Positions 48,240 through 57,049 of a DNA stretch of 64,000 nucleotides are shown in pieces. Positions within the stretch are counted from its first letter, which is position 1. Each line of letters opens with the position of its first letter. Origin of the DNA: Methylibium sp. NZG (GTDB lineage Bacteria > Pseudomonadota > Gammaproteobacteria > Burkholderiales > Burkholderiaceae_C); the NCBI GenBank assembly GCA_001263235.1, contig LGRD01000007.1:78626-142625 (forward strand). Direction: 5' to 3'. Made by a program: the position numbers and the translations under genes. Below the pieces are notes generated by a model that worked only from the letters and a program-made list of their open reading frames with translations, was not told where the DNA came from and made no database searches.

Positions 48240-49120
48240 GGCGTGGCTCCTGCGGCCGGGCGGCCCAGCAACAGGGCTGTGGTCGACCGAAACAATGAAC
48301 GAAGGGCGTGGGGCAGCGACACGCCGTCGCGCCAGGCGCGCCAGGCGAGCCCGGCGTCGATGTGCCGGCAACCCTCGCCGAAGGCCAGCAGCAGCGCTTT
48401 GTGGGTCAGCGCGTTGGCGCGTCGAGGCACCCCGCCGCTGCCCAGCCACAGCAGCCAGCAGGCCGGTGCGCTGAGGATGTCGGGCCCGGCCCACCCGGCC
48501 ACACCCAGGCGGTGGCGCAGGTAGCTGCCGAAGTCGCGTTGCGGTATCGGCGCCAGACGCGCGCTGAATGCGATCCGGCTGGCCAGCGAGCGCAGGGCCC
48601 GGGTTTGCAGCAGGTCGTCGAGTTCGGGCTGACCGAACAGCACGATCTGGATCAGCTTGTGCTTGCCGGTCTCCAGGTTGGACAGCAGGCGCAGCGACTC
48701 GAGTGTGCTCACCGGCAGGGCCTGCGCCTCGTCGATGCACAGCACCACACGCCTGCCTTCGTCGGCCAGCGACAGCAGCTTGCGCTCCACCGCCACGTAC
48801 AGGTCGGGCACCCTGTTCTGCGGGCGCAGCCGCACACCCAGCTCCAGCGCCAGGTGGCGCAGCATCTGCTGCGTGCCGAGCTTCGGGTTGGGGATGTAGG
48901 CGGTGACGGTGTCGTCACCAAGCCGGGCCAGCAGGGCGCGGCACAGCAGCGTCTTGCCCGTGCCCACCTCGCCGGTGACCTTGACGAAGCCTTCGCCACT
49001 GTCCAGCGCCAGCAGCAGGGTGTTCAGCCCCTCCTGGTAGGCGCGGCCCTGGTAGGCGAACACGATGTCGGGCGTGAGACTGAACGGCATCTCTCGCAAG
49101 CCGAAGTGGGCGAGGTACAT
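48236..49120 (-). CDS. mshM: MSHA biogenesis protein MshM (ExeA-like AAA ATPase)
   Basis: A 294-residue AAA protein with the ExeA/MshM start MYLAHFGLREMPFSLTPDIV, Walker A TGEVGTGKT, Walker B VVLCIDEAQALP, and the arginine-containing LTHKALLLAFGEGCRHIDA lid region. It probably helps MshL secretin placement or assembly. It lies 5 bp after mshL and overlaps mshN. Confidence 0.92.
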   Translation of the reverse strand: MYLAHFGLREMPFSLTPDIVFAYQGRAYQEGLNTLLLALDSGEGFVKVTGEVGTGKTLLCRALLARLGDDTVTAYIPNPKLGTQQMLRHLALELGVRLRPQNRVPDLYVAVERKLLSLADEGRRVVLCIDEAQALPVSTLESLRLLSNLETGKHKLIQIVLFGQPELDDLLQTRALRSLASRIAFSARLAPIPQRDFGSYLRHRLGVAGWAGPDILSAPACWLLWLGSGGVPRRANALTHKALLLAFGEGCRHIDAGLAWRAWRDGVSLPHALRSLFRSTTALLLGRPAAGATP

Positions 49121-49125
49121 AGTTG

Positions 49126-50877
49126 CTACTCCTTGGTGTCGGTGCCGCCGAGCCGCTCGGCGCGCTGCTGCATGCCGCGCAGGCGCTCGCTGGTGCTGGC
49201 AATGTCGTTAGCCCACTGCGTGTCGCTGCGGATCACGGTGGGCTTGACCAGAAACACCACCTCGCGCTTTTGCAGGTTGCGGTTGACGCGCTTGAACAGG
49301 TTGCCGGCCACCGGCACGTCGCCCGCGCCGGGCACGCGCGTGTCGTCGTCGCTCTGGCTTTGCTGCATCAGGCCGCCGATGGCCACGATGGTGCCGTCCT
49401 GCACGCGCACGATGGTGTCGGTCTCGTTCACGTTGCTCGACGCCAGCGGCAGCGTGAAGCTGCCCAGGTTGCCCAGGTTGACGACGCGCACGCGCTCGCT
49501 CACCTGGCTCACCGACGGCCGGATGTGCAGCGTGACCATGCCGTCCTCGTCGATCTGCGGCGTCACGTCCAGCGAGATTCCCGAGAAGAACGGCTGCACC
49601 GTGATCGACGGCGAGGTGCTGTTGCCCGCCGCGCTCGACGTGGTGGTGGTGGAGATGTTGGTGATGAAGAAGTCGTCGGTGCCCACGCGCAGCACGGCCT
49701 TCTGGTTGTTGATGGCCGCCACGCGGGGCGACGACAGCACATGCACGCTGCCCTGCGTTTCAAGGAACGACAGCAGGCCGGCAAAGCTGCCGGTGGTGAC
49801 CGCCAGCCCCAGCACGCCGGCGCCGCTGCTCACGGCCGGGTTGGCCAGCAACTGGCTCAGCACGGTGGAGGTGACGGTGGCCGGCGTGGTGGAGGCGTCC
49901 ACCGCCGTGACCAGCGAGCCGGCGGGCACGCCGGCCGCCGAGCCGATGCTGCCGGGGATGTTGATCCGGCTGGCGTCGCCACCGACCGAGAAGCGGTGGT
50001 TGCCGCCGCGCAGCCCGGCCCAGTTGATGCCGGACTCGAACCCGTCCTTCAACGACACCTCGACGATCTTGGCCTCCAGCATCACCTGCCGGTCGATCGA
50101 CAGGCGGGTGGCGCGCAGGTAGTTCTCGACCTCGCGCAAGTCGCGCGGCAAGCCCCGCACGACGACCACGCCGGACTGCTGCGACATCACCACCTGGCGG
50201 CCGCCCTCGGTGCCGACCACGGCCTTGAGCGAGGCCTCCAGCTCCTTCCAGAAGTCGGCGTCGCTGGTGGTCGTCACCTGGCTGCCTTCCATCGCCTGCA
50301 TGCCGCCAGCCGAAGCGCCGTTGGTGCCCCCGCCCGACGAAGAGATGGAGCCCGACGTCACGCGCGTGTCGCTGCGGCCAGTGCGCCGTGCGGCCGGGTA
50401 GCTCACGTGGAACACCCGGGTCTGCAACGCGGCGGGTTGCACGAACACACGGTTGCCCTCGATGCGGTACTCGAACCCGTACAGCTCGCGCATCGTGTCC
50501 AGCGCTTCGCGCGCGGTCACGTCCTTCAGGCTGACGGCGATGCTGCCGGGCGGCAGGCCCGGCGGCAGCAGGATGTTGTAGCGCGAGCCCGAGGCGATGG
50601 CCTGGAACACCTGCGCGGCCGATGCGCCCGAGACCGACAGATCGAAGCGCGGCTCCGGCAGCGCCATCGGCGACGCAGCGGCCGCATGGACCGGCGGCAG
50701 CAACGCGCGCAACACCTTGTCGGGCACTTTAGGCGCCGGCTTGGGCGTGCGGGCCGCGGCCAGTTCGGCGTCGATGGCCGTGGCCGTGCTGCGAGGCGCC
50801 GGCCCCACCTGGCACGCCGCAAGGGCAACGCACAGCAGCGGCGGCGAGAAGAAGCGGACAACAGCGGTGACTCTCAT
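49126..50877 (-). CDS. mshL: MSHA outer-membrane secretin MshL
   Basis: A 583-residue secretin. A lipoprotein signal (FFSPPLLCVALAACQVG, lipobox LAAC) is followed by a secretin/TonB short N-domain (IAVSLKDVTAREALDTMREL), a Ser/Gly-rich segment, an N1-type domain (VVVVRGLPRDLREVENYLRA), and the C-terminal secretin pore (HVLSSPRVAAINNQKAVLRV, VQDGTIVAIGGLM). It forms the pilus exit channel. ATG 50877 overlaps the mshK stop; the longer frame to 51084 lies within mshK and is not coding. Confidence 0.93.
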   Translation of the reverse strand: MRVTAVVRFFSPPLLCVALAACQVGPAPRSTATAIDAELAAARTPKPAPKVPDKVLRALLPPVHAAAASPMALPEPRFDLSVSGASAAQVFQAIASGSRYNILLPPGLPPGSIAVSLKDVTAREALDTMRELYGFEYRIEGNRVFVQPAALQTRVFHVSYPAARRTGRSDTRVTSGSISSSGGGTNGASAGGMQAMEGSQVTTTSDADFWKELEASLKAVVGTEGGRQVVMSQQSGVVVVRGLPRDLREVENYLRATRLSIDRQVMLEAKIVEVSLKDGFESGINWAGLRGGNHRFSVGGDASRINIPGSIGSAAGVPAGSLVTAVDASTTPATVTSTVLSQLLANPAVSSGAGVLGLAVTTGSFAGLLSFLETQGSVHVLSSPRVAAINNQKAVLRVGTDDFFITNISTTTTSSAAGNSTSPSITVQPFFSGISLDVTPQIDEDGMVTLHIRPSVSQVSERVRVVNLGNLGSFTLPLASSNVNETDTIVRVQDGTIVAIGGLMQQSQSDDDTRVPGAGDVPVAGNLFKRVNRNLQKREVVFLVKPTVIRSDTQWANDIASTSERLRGMQQRAERLGGTDTKE

Positions 50878-51362
50878 GGGGACTCCGAAACAAGGCGCTT
50901 CGTGCGCGGCGCGGCCGAACTCGAAGCCGAAGGCAAAGCGTTGGGCGCGGGCTGGCGCTGCCACGCCACGAGCGGCGTCAGCAGCAGCCGTTCGAGCCGG
51001 CCGTCGGGGTGGCGCAACTGGGCGTGATCGGCGCGCAGGCTGTGCAGCCGGGCGCCCCGCACCACGTCGCCCAGAGCCACCCACTCACCGTCGATCAGCG
51101 CGCGCGGCTGCGGGCCGAGGTGCACGCCGCTCAGCCCGGTGTCGGCGCCTGCGGCGCGAGCCATGTCGGCGGCCGTGGGTGTCGGTGTGGGGGGGGGCAA
51201 GGCGGCAGACCCCGCCGCCGCCTGCGCCGAGGCCGCCTCCGGGCTGGCAACCCGCGACGGTGGCGTGAACGGTGCTGCGGCGCCCAGCGCGTGTGCCGAT
51301 GGAAGGTAGAACAAGGTCATGGCCAGCGCCAGCGCGGCGACCACGTTCACAGTGACAGCCAT
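50874..51362 (-). CDS. mshK: MSHA biogenesis protein MshK (PilP-like)
   Basis: A 162-residue periplasmic protein with signal peptide VVAALALAMTLFYLPSAHAL, a Pro-rich stretch and a small beta domain (GPQPRALIDGEWVALGDVVR). This is the kind of domain that recognises secretin N-domains in PilP/GspC/MshK proteins. It overlaps both mshJ and mshL. Identification rests largely on operon position, since the family is poorly conserved. Confidence 0.8.
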   Translation of the reverse strand: MAVTVNVVAALALAMTLFYLPSAHALGAAAPFTPPSRVASPEAASAQAAAGSAALPPPTPTPTAADMARAAGADTGLSGVHLGPQPRALIDGEWVALGDVVRGARLHSLRADHAQLRHPDGRLERLLLTPLVAWQRQPAPNALPSASSSAAPRTKRLVSESP

Positions 51363-52099
51363 GTGCGCTCCGATCCCAGGGTCATCAACACCACGCTGGC
51401 TTCCAGCGCGCCATCGGCGTCGGCCTGCAGCCGCACGCGTTCGATGCGAAGTGGCCGGGCGTTGCCTTCGAGGGCTTCCAGCGCCGACAGCAGGGCCGGC
51501 AGGGCGCCGCTCAGGCGCAGCTCGTAGCGGTGCCGGTACAGAAGCGTCTGCGCCGCCGCAGCCGGTGCGTCGCTCGCCGTGCCTTCGAGGGCCAATGCTG
51601 CGGGCTCGGCCATTGGTGCAGAAGCCGAAGCATCGGCGGGGATGCCTGCGGCAGCAGCTGCGGTGACCTCGGTTTCTTCAACGCTCATCGCGCGCAAGGC
51701 TTGCACGGTGACGGGCAAGCCTTGCAGCGTCCGAGACAACAGAAAGCGCAACGAGTCGGCCTGCTTTCCTGCCGCGCCAAAGGCGGCCAGGCCTTGTGTG
51801 ACCTTGACCTGGCGCGCCTTCAGTTCGGCCGCATGGGCGTCTTGTTCGGCCTGCTGGCTGCTGCGCGCAGCCGCTTCATCGTTGACGCTGGCCTGTTGGG
51901 CGTTCTCGATCGCAAAGCGCTTGTCGCGCATCGGCAGCACCAACAGAAAGTCCAGGCCGATGATCAGGCTCAGCAGCGCGGCGCACAGCGCAAGGCGGTC
52001 ACGCTGGCGCATCGCCTCCAGCGCGGCGATGGCCCCTTTGGCAACGGCGATGGGCCGCGCCAGGAAGGTCGAACCAGCCAGAGCAACGGGCAGTTTCAT
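51347..52099 (-). CDS. mshJ: MSHA biogenesis protein MshJ (PilO-like)
   Basis: A 250-residue inner-membrane protein with a cytoplasmic start, one membrane helix (LALCAALLSLIIGLDFLLVL), a coiled-coil-rich segment with many Gln/Ala/Glu residues, and a ferredoxin-like periplasmic end (RYELRLSGALPALLSALEAL). This is the PilO/GspM layout. Its start overlaps the stop of the preceding PilN-like gene (ATGA at 52096-52099). Confidence 0.82.
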   Translation of the reverse strand: MKLPVALAGSTFLARPIAVAKGAIAALEAMRQRDRLALCAALLSLIIGLDFLLVLPMRDKRFAIENAQQASVNDEAAARSSQQAEQDAHAAELKARQVKVTQGLAAFGAAGKQADSLRFLLSRTLQGLPVTVQALRAMSVEETEVTAAAAAGIPADASASAPMAEPAALALEGTASDAPAAAAQTLLYRHRYELRLSGALPALLSALEALEGNARPLRIERVRLQADADGALEASVVLMTLGSERTWLSL

Positions 52100-52707
52100 C
52101 GGGTGTCCTTCGCCGTCGTCTGGGGCTCGCCGCTGGCCAGTACGAACAGGTGGTGCGGCGGCAGGGCGTCGGCCTCTGCGGCGGCGCCGTTGGCGGGCTC
52201 CGGCCGCTGCGGCACGAGCGTCAGCGTTTGCAGCGCGCGGCCCTTGAGCGCTGCGATCTCGCCCAGGCGCGCGGCGTAGCCGCTCAAGGCAGCAACGTCC
52301 AGCGTGCCGCCCGCGATGCGCAGGCCGGTGCGCCCACTGAGTTCCACCTCGGTGAGCCAAAGGGCTTGCGGCAGCGCGGCGGCGAGCTGGCGCAGTTGGC
52401 TCACGCTGTCGACCGGCAGGTCCGAGGCGCGCGCCAAGCCATCGAGCAGCAGCTCGTCGCGTTCGACGCTGCGCTGCAGCGCCTGCAGGGCCCGCTCGGC
52501 TTGCGAGGCCGCGTCGTCGACCGGCGCTGCCGCCGCAGGCTCGACGCTGCTGCCCGCCAGGGCCCGTTTGAGTTGTAAGCGCTCCCAACCGTAGTGGGCC
52601 TGCACCGCCACGGCCGCCAGGCCCAGCATGATGACCAGCGTGATCGCCGAGGGCCGCGCCGCCGCCGTTAAGAGCCTGGGGTCGATCAGGTTGAGCTGCT
52701 GCTTCAT
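52096..52707 (-). CDS. mshI2: MSHA biogenesis protein MshI2 (PilN-like)
   Basis: A 203-residue protein with the PilN hallmark start MKQQLNLIDPRLL, a membrane helix (AITLVIMLGLAAVAVQAHYG), an alpha-helical segment and a periplasmic domain (LPQALWLTEVELSGRTGLRI). In some MSHA operons the PilM and PilN parts are joined in one MshI; here they are separate genes overlapping by 4 bp. Confidence 0.82.
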   Translation of the reverse strand: MKQQLNLIDPRLLTAAARPSAITLVIMLGLAAVAVQAHYGWERLQLKRALAGSSVEPAAAAPVDDAASQAERALQALQRSVERDELLLDGLARASDLPVDSVSQLRQLAAALPQALWLTEVELSGRTGLRIAGGTLDVAALSGYAARLGEIAALKGRALQTLTLVPQRPEPANGAAAEADALPPHHLFVLASGEPQTTAKDTR

Positions 52708-53672
52708 ACCGGTACCACCTCGCGCAGCGCGGCGCCGATGGCCAGCGTGTGGTCGATGCGGCGCGACAGATCAAACGACTCCGCGCCGGTGTCGAAGTCG
52801 ATCCAGTCGGCGGGCACAAACGCCTTCACCTCGATGCTGAGCTGCTGGCCCAGCAGTTGCGTCAGCCCCGGCGCGTCGTACACCGACGAGACCCATAGCT
52901 GCCCGAGGTTGGCGGCCGAGAACTGCCGGCCGAAGGCGTCGATGGTGCGCTGGATCTCGAGCGCCAGCCGCTCCAGCTGGGTCTGGCGGTTCCATTCGTC
53001 CAGCCCACGCAGCTGCTCGCCGCCCATGCCGAGTTGGCGCGACACACACAACTCTTGCTGCCACAGCAGGATCAGGTGCGCCGACTCGATGCCGATGTGA
53101 ATGAACGCACACGCGTCGCCGCCGGTGGCCAGCACGGCCAGGTTGCGCAACGCCATCTCGGGGATGTCGATGACCTTGAGCGCCAGCCCTGCCGTGCGCC
53201 ATTGCGCCACGGCGCTGGTGACCAGGGCCTGTCTGGTAACCACCGTGATGAGCTTGGCGGCGGCGCCACCGGTGCCAGCCTTGTCACCGGTCTCGATGCC
53301 GGGCAGCCGCAGGCAGTCCAGCGCCGCGTCTTCAACGGAGAAGTCGATCAGGTCCTTGATACCCCAGCGAGCGGCCTGCCGGTACTCGCACGGGTCGACG
53401 GGCGGGGCGTCCATCTGGAGAATCTGGTAGTCGCTCGCCTCCAGCAGCAGCACGCTCGTGTCGCGGGGAGAGGCGCTGTGCTCCCACCAACCGTGCAGGC
53501 CCGTGAGCCCGTCGGGTGCCGGGACCACGTGACAGGTGTTCACCCGGGGCCGCTGCCCGGCTGCCTGCGTAACGCGCGCGGCGATCATCTGCTGAGCCCG
53601 CGACTGCACGGCCACACAAGCGTCGGAGACGTGGGCGCGCGGGCGTCTGGCAAGCCACGAGGGCAAACGCAT
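52704..53672 (-). CDS. mshI: MSHA biogenesis protein MshI (PilM-like)
   Basis: A 322-residue cytoplasmic actin-like protein of the PilM/MshI class, with VLLLEASDYQILQMDAPPVD, CAFIHIGIESAHLILLWQQE and ELCVSRQLGMGGEQLRGLDE. It would bind the PilN-like MshI2 tail. It is the first gene of the MSHA operon, preceded by a hairpin-forming leader, and no mshH-like gene is present upstream. Confidence 0.85.
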   Translation of the reverse strand: MRLPSWLARRPRAHVSDACVAVQSRAQQMIAARVTQAAGQRPRVNTCHVVPAPDGLTGLHGWWEHSASPRDTSVLLLEASDYQILQMDAPPVDPCEYRQAARWGIKDLIDFSVEDAALDCLRLPGIETGDKAGTGGAAAKLITVVTRQALVTSAVAQWRTAGLALKVIDIPEMALRNLAVLATGGDACAFIHIGIESAHLILLWQQELCVSRQLGMGGEQLRGLDEWNRQTQLERLALEIQRTIDAFGRQFSAANLGQLWVSSVYDAPGLTQLLGQQLSIEVKAFVPADWIDFDTGAESFDLSRRIDHTLAIGAALREVVPV

Positions 53673-53676
53673 GGAG

Positions 53677-53708
53677 GACTCTCACAGGGTGACAAGGTCC
53701 TGAGAGTC
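53677..53708 (-). promoter_or_regulatory. Hairpin in the mshI leader
   Basis: GACTCTCA (53677-53684) and TGAGAGTC (53701-53708) are perfect inverted arms around a 16-bp loop, 4 bp upstream of the mshI start codon. Such a stem would occlude the ribosome site in the mRNA. It could also be a palindromic operator. It does not match the c-di-GMP riboswitch consensus I know. Confidence 0.4.
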
Positions 53709-53813
53709 TAGAAACCGAGGTGTCCCCGCAGTCGGTCGATATGGGGCGCAAAGCGGGGGCAGTTCTGCCGTGATGTGCGCTGCCGTGCACGCGCTGAGCG
53801 CGCGTCACGTGCC

Positions 53814-54962
53814 TTACCTCAACCCCCGCCACCACAGCACATTGGTGCGCGGCTGGCCGATGGTCAGCACCTCGCCGACCTCGGGCGTGGCCAGCGCCAG
53901 GCCCTTGGCCTGCGCGATGGCCGCCACGCGCTCCAGCGGGTCGGCCCAGGTGTGAAAGGCGAGGTTGAAGGTGCTGTTGTGCACCAGGTACAGCAGCCGC
54001 GCGCCCAGGTCTTGGAAGGCCTGCACGGTTTCCTCGGGCGCCATGTGCATGGACGGCCAGTAGCTGTCGTAGGCGCCGTTTTCCAGCAGCGCGAGGTCGA
54101 TGCCGCCGGTGTTTCCGGGCGCACCGGCGCCAAAGCGCTCGCCGATCTGCTTGAAGCCGTCGAAGTAGCCGGTGTCGCCGCTGTAGAAGATGCGCTGCTC
54201 GCCGCTCTGGATGACCCAGCCGGCCCACAACGTGCGGTTGCGGTCCCACAGCGTGCGGCCAGAGAAGTGCTGCGCCGGCGTGGCCGTGAGCGTCACACCG
54301 GCGTGGCTACCGGCTTGCCACCAGTCGAACTCTTCGATGCGCCGGGCCTCCACGCCCATGCCTTGCAGCCGGGCGCCGACGCCGAGCGGCACGAAGTAGC
54401 GCTGCACGCGGCTGTTGAGAAACTCGATGGTCGGCAGGTCGAGGTGGTCGTAGTGGTCGTGCGACAGGATCAGCCCTTCGATCGGCGGCAGATCGACCAG
54501 CGCCAGCGGCGGCGCATGAAAGCGCTTCGGCCCGGCAAAGCTGACTGGCGACACGCGTTCGCCGAACACCGGGTCGATGAGCCAGTAGGCGCCCCGCAGC
54601 TTGAGCAGGTGCGAGGAGTGGCCGAGCCGGATCACGTGGTTGGCGTTCGGGTCGAGCGCGTCCAGCGCAGCACGTTTGAGCGGGCGCACCGGAATGGGGT
54701 CGGTGGGCGTGGTGCCGGCGGGCGTGGCCGACAGGAAGCGCGACCAGATCTTCCACACCGATTGCGACGGAAGCGCGCGCGGGTTCACTGCGTTCTGGTA
54801 GACACAGCCCGACGGCGAAAACTGCGGCGACGACGCGGCCGGCGCGTTGGCGCAGGGCTCGGCAGCGGCGCCCGTCGCCGCTGCGAGTGCGAGCACGCCC
54901 GCCACGAACCGCAAGCGGGCAAGCCCGCGAACGCGCAACCAGCAGGGGAAGATTGAATGCAC
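53814..54962 (-). CDS. Metallo-beta-lactamase-fold hydrolase (NAPE-PLD/UlaG-like)
   Basis: A protein of about 382 residues from GTG 54962, with a probable signal peptide (RLRFVAGVLALAAATGAAAE). The MBL metal site is HDHYDHLD, with further ligands likely in TPAQHFSG, YSGDTGYFDG and the late LAFHTWADP. The layout LGHSSHLLKLRGAYWLIDPV fits the NAPE-phospholipase D/UlaG-type family. A TTG at 55013 is an alternative start. It may act on phospholipids or on phosphodiesters in the periplasm, but the substrate is not shown. Confidence 0.85.
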   Translation of the reverse strand: MHSIFPCWLRVRGLARLRFVAGVLALAAATGAAAEPCANAPAASSPQFSPSGCVYQNAVNPRALPSQSVWKIWSRFLSATPAGTTPTDPIPVRPLKRAALDALDPNANHVIRLGHSSHLLKLRGAYWLIDPVFGERVSPVSFAGPKRFHAPPLALVDLPPIEGLILSHDHYDHLDLPTIEFLNSRVQRYFVPLGVGARLQGMGVEARRIEEFDWWQAGSHAGVTLTATPAQHFSGRTLWDRNRTLWAGWVIQSGEQRIFYSGDTGYFDGFKQIGERFGAGAPGNTGGIDLALLENGAYDSYWPSMHMAPEETVQAFQDLGARLLYLVHNSTFNLAFHTWADPLERVAAIAQAKGLALATPEVGEVLTIGQPRTNVLWWRGLR

Positions 54963-55009
54963 AGGCAGGTCCGATGAGGTTTGTGGTTTGCAGCGGGGGC
55001 GAGGAGGGC

Positions 55010-55519
55010 TCAACCCTCGTGAACGGAATTGTCGAAGCAGTGAAGCAGGCCGTGCCAGCGATCGTCGTGCAGGTCACGAAAGTCGCGCTCGGTGAAGCGG
55101 CCGTCGGTGTACGCACCAAGAACGCGCCGCCAGAAGGCTTGGGCTGCCACATTCATCGGCATCTGCCCGACCTCCCAGCGCCCTCGGACCGCGTCGAAAA
55201 CGGCCCGCGCGGCTGCCCTGCCGACACCACGCCCACGGTACTTCTTGATCACGAAGAACTGCGCCAGCCAGATTTGATTCTCGGGCAGCCTGACGGCGTC
55301 GTCGACGAGCGCGAAACCGGCGTACCGGCCCGCGACGCGGAACACGAACGCATGGTGCGCGGGCCGACCCCAGTATCGGTCGAGTGCGTAGCCGTACTCG
55401 CCGTGCAGGTCGAGATCCTGGTCCCACACATCGGACAGGTCGTGCTGGTAGAGCTCAAGCATGCGCGCGACGGGCACGCGGTCGTCCGGTGTGGCCGGGA
55501 GCACTTGCAAGTCGTTCAT
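55010..55519 (-). CDS. GNAT acetyltransferase
   Basis: A 169-residue GNAT protein with an acetyl-CoA pyrophosphate loop FFVIKKYRGRGVGRAAARAV and a conserved late segment NVAAQAFWRRVLGAYTDG. ATG 55519 starts a normal-length domain; longer frames lack support. It lies 47 bp upstream of the MBL hydrolase start in the same direction. The substrate is unknown. Confidence 0.88.
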   Translation of the reverse strand: MNDLQVLPATPDDRVPVARMLELYQHDLSDVWDQDLDLHGEYGYALDRYWGRPAHHAFVFRVAGRYAGFALVDDAVRLPENQIWLAQFFVIKKYRGRGVGRAAARAVFDAVRGRWEVGQMPMNVAAQAFWRRVLGAYTDGRFTERDFRDLHDDRWHGLLHCFDNSVHEG

Positions 55520-55572
55520 TCCGCGAGGCCCCGGCGTTGCGCAAGGAGCCATCGTAGCGGTGAACCCTGAAG

Positions 55573-55944
55573 TCAGTTTCCCGCGGCAAGCCCCGCAAAA
55601 GCGGCTGAGGTTCCCTCCGGCCCCGTCACGCGGCACTGCAGGCTGTCACCGTTGACGAGCCGGCTCTCGCCATCGACAGTGTGCCCCGGTGGCAGGCCGC
55701 CTTGCATCAGCTGTTTGGCCTGGCTGCACGAGGTGACACGCACGCAGGTTTTGTCGACCACCTGGTGCTGCGTGGTGGCGCAGCCGGCGTAGTTGACGGT
55801 CATGGCGGCGGTTGCGGCCTCGGCCACGCTGTGCAGGCTCAGCTTCTTCGGCATCGCCGCGCCGGCCAGCACGCACAGGATGATGAGGACCACGATCAGC
55901 TCGCTCATGCCGACGCCGCGCTGGTCGCTCTGTCGTTCGTTCAT
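55573..55944 (-). CDS. Orphan type IV prepilin-like protein
   Basis: A 123-residue precursor with leader MNERQSDQRG and mature start VGMSELIVVLIILCVLAGAA, with Glu at +5 and a hydrophobic helix. The remaining roughly 90 residues include five Cys residues (YAGCATTQ, KTCVRVTSCSQAK, SLQCRVTG). It is separated from the MSHA operon by the GNAT and MBL genes but reads in the same direction. It could be an additional minor pilin or a competence-type pseudopilin. Confidence 0.78.
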   Translation of the reverse strand: MNERQSDQRGVGMSELIVVLIILCVLAGAAMPKKLSLHSVAEAATAAMTVNYAGCATTQHQVVDKTCVRVTSCSQAKQLMQGGLPPGHTVDGESRLVNGDSLQCRVTGPEGTSAAFAGLAAGN

Positions 55945-56028
55945 GCCTGAAGTTTCGGCACAAACCGTTCGCATCTTCAGTCGGTGCGGCGTGCGGATTT
56001 GGCGTCGCCCGAACCCTCACGCGATGAA

Positions 56029-56046
56029 CCCCCCGAGCTCGGGGGG
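56029..56046. terminator. GC-rich palindrome between esterase and orphan prepilin genes
   Basis: CCCCCCGAGCTCGGGGGG is a perfect 18-bp palindrome in the gap after the esterase gene (minus strand, stop at 56067). It lacks an obvious U-tract, so termination is likely but not certain. Confidence 0.45.
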
Positions 56047-56066
56047 CCTGTGCACCTGCAGGTGTT

Positions 56067-56984
56067 TCAGGGTGTTTCGGGCGATGCGGCGATGAACGCG
56101 ACGACGTCGTCCAGCACCGGCGCCAGCCAGCGCAAGGGCCATGCAAACGCGGCTGCCAGCGTGACGTGATTGACGCGCCCATACAGCCTGAGTTCGACCG
56201 GCGCGCCCGCGGCCTGCAGCTTGGTTGCCAGCGCCACGCTGTTGCGTTGCGGGTCGACGAGGTTGTCGCTCAACGCCGCGCCGACGAACGCGCGCGGCGA
56301 AGTCTTGCCCACGTAGTCCACCGGCTGCGAGCCTTGCGGGTAGTTCGGGTGGAAGAACACCGGCTGTGTGAGGCGGTTCGTCATCGGAAGGAAGTCGTAC
56401 GGGCCGGCCAGGCCGATCCAGCCTGCGAGTTGGCTGGGGGAATGCCCCGCGCCCTTGAGCCAGCGCGGGTCCAGCGCGAGCATCGCGGCGTTGTAGGCGC
56501 CCGCGCTGTGGCCCATCACGAACACGCGCTTCGGGTCGCCGCCCAGCGCTCGCGCCTGTTCCAGGCCGTAGGCCGCGGCGAGCGCGCAGTCGTTCAGGAA
56601 GTCGGGGTAGCGTACTTCGGGGTAGAGCCGGTAGTCGGCCACCAGCGTGAGCACGCCGCGCGCGGCCAGCGCGGTGCCGACGAACTTGTAGTCGGCGCGT
56701 TCGCCGTTGGTCCACGAGCCGCCGTAGAAGAACACCACCACCGGCCAGCCGGCCGCAGGCGCCGCTTGAGTCGGGCGATAAACGTCCAGCCCGTGGCGCG
56801 GCAGCGGGCCGTAGGCGACGCCCTGCGTTTGCGCTGCCGCGTCTCGCACAGCGAGCGCATTCAGCGTGGCGGTGGGCGCGCAGGCTGCGAGCAAGGCCAC
56901 GAGGGCCAAGGGCAGAACAGCCCAGAGAAGCAGTTGGGTCAAGCGGCGCAACGAGAAACTCGCGGAGTGGCGTGGTGGTGGCAT
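56067..56984 (-). CDS. Alpha/beta hydrolase, BD-FAE/lipase-like esterase, probable lipoprotein
   Basis: A 305-residue hydrolase with an N-terminal hydrophobic signal ending LVALLAACAP (lipobox-like), oxyanion motif FFYGGSWTNGERADY, nucleophile GHSAGAY, acid near SDNLVDPQRN and His in GRVNHVTLA. It resembles carboxylesterases of the hormone-sensitive lipase/BD-FAE group. It is probably anchored in the envelope and acts on small esters. It reads away from argH on the same strand. Confidence 0.88.
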   Translation of the reverse strand: MPPPRHSASFSLRRLTQLLLWAVLPLALVALLAACAPTATLNALAVRDAAAQTQGVAYGPLPRHGLDVYRPTQAAPAAGWPVVVFFYGGSWTNGERADYKFVGTALAARGVLTLVADYRLYPEVRYPDFLNDCALAAAYGLEQARALGGDPKRVFVMGHSAGAYNAAMLALDPRWLKGAGHSPSQLAGWIGLAGPYDFLPMTNRLTQPVFFHPNYPQGSQPVDYVGKTSPRAFVGAALSDNLVDPQRNSVALATKLQAAGAPVELRLYGRVNHVTLAAAFAWPLRWLAPVLDDVVAFIAASPETP

Positions 56985-57049
56985 GCAGCCAGCTTACGCA
57001 AGTCGCCCGCCGGCGGATGCGCCCACGCCACAGCCTGTGCCCCCGTCGC

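Noticed and set aside
53673..53813. A c-di-GMP riboswitch ahead of the MSHA operon
   Set aside because: The leader lacks the GEMM core sequences I know; only a simple hairpin is visible.
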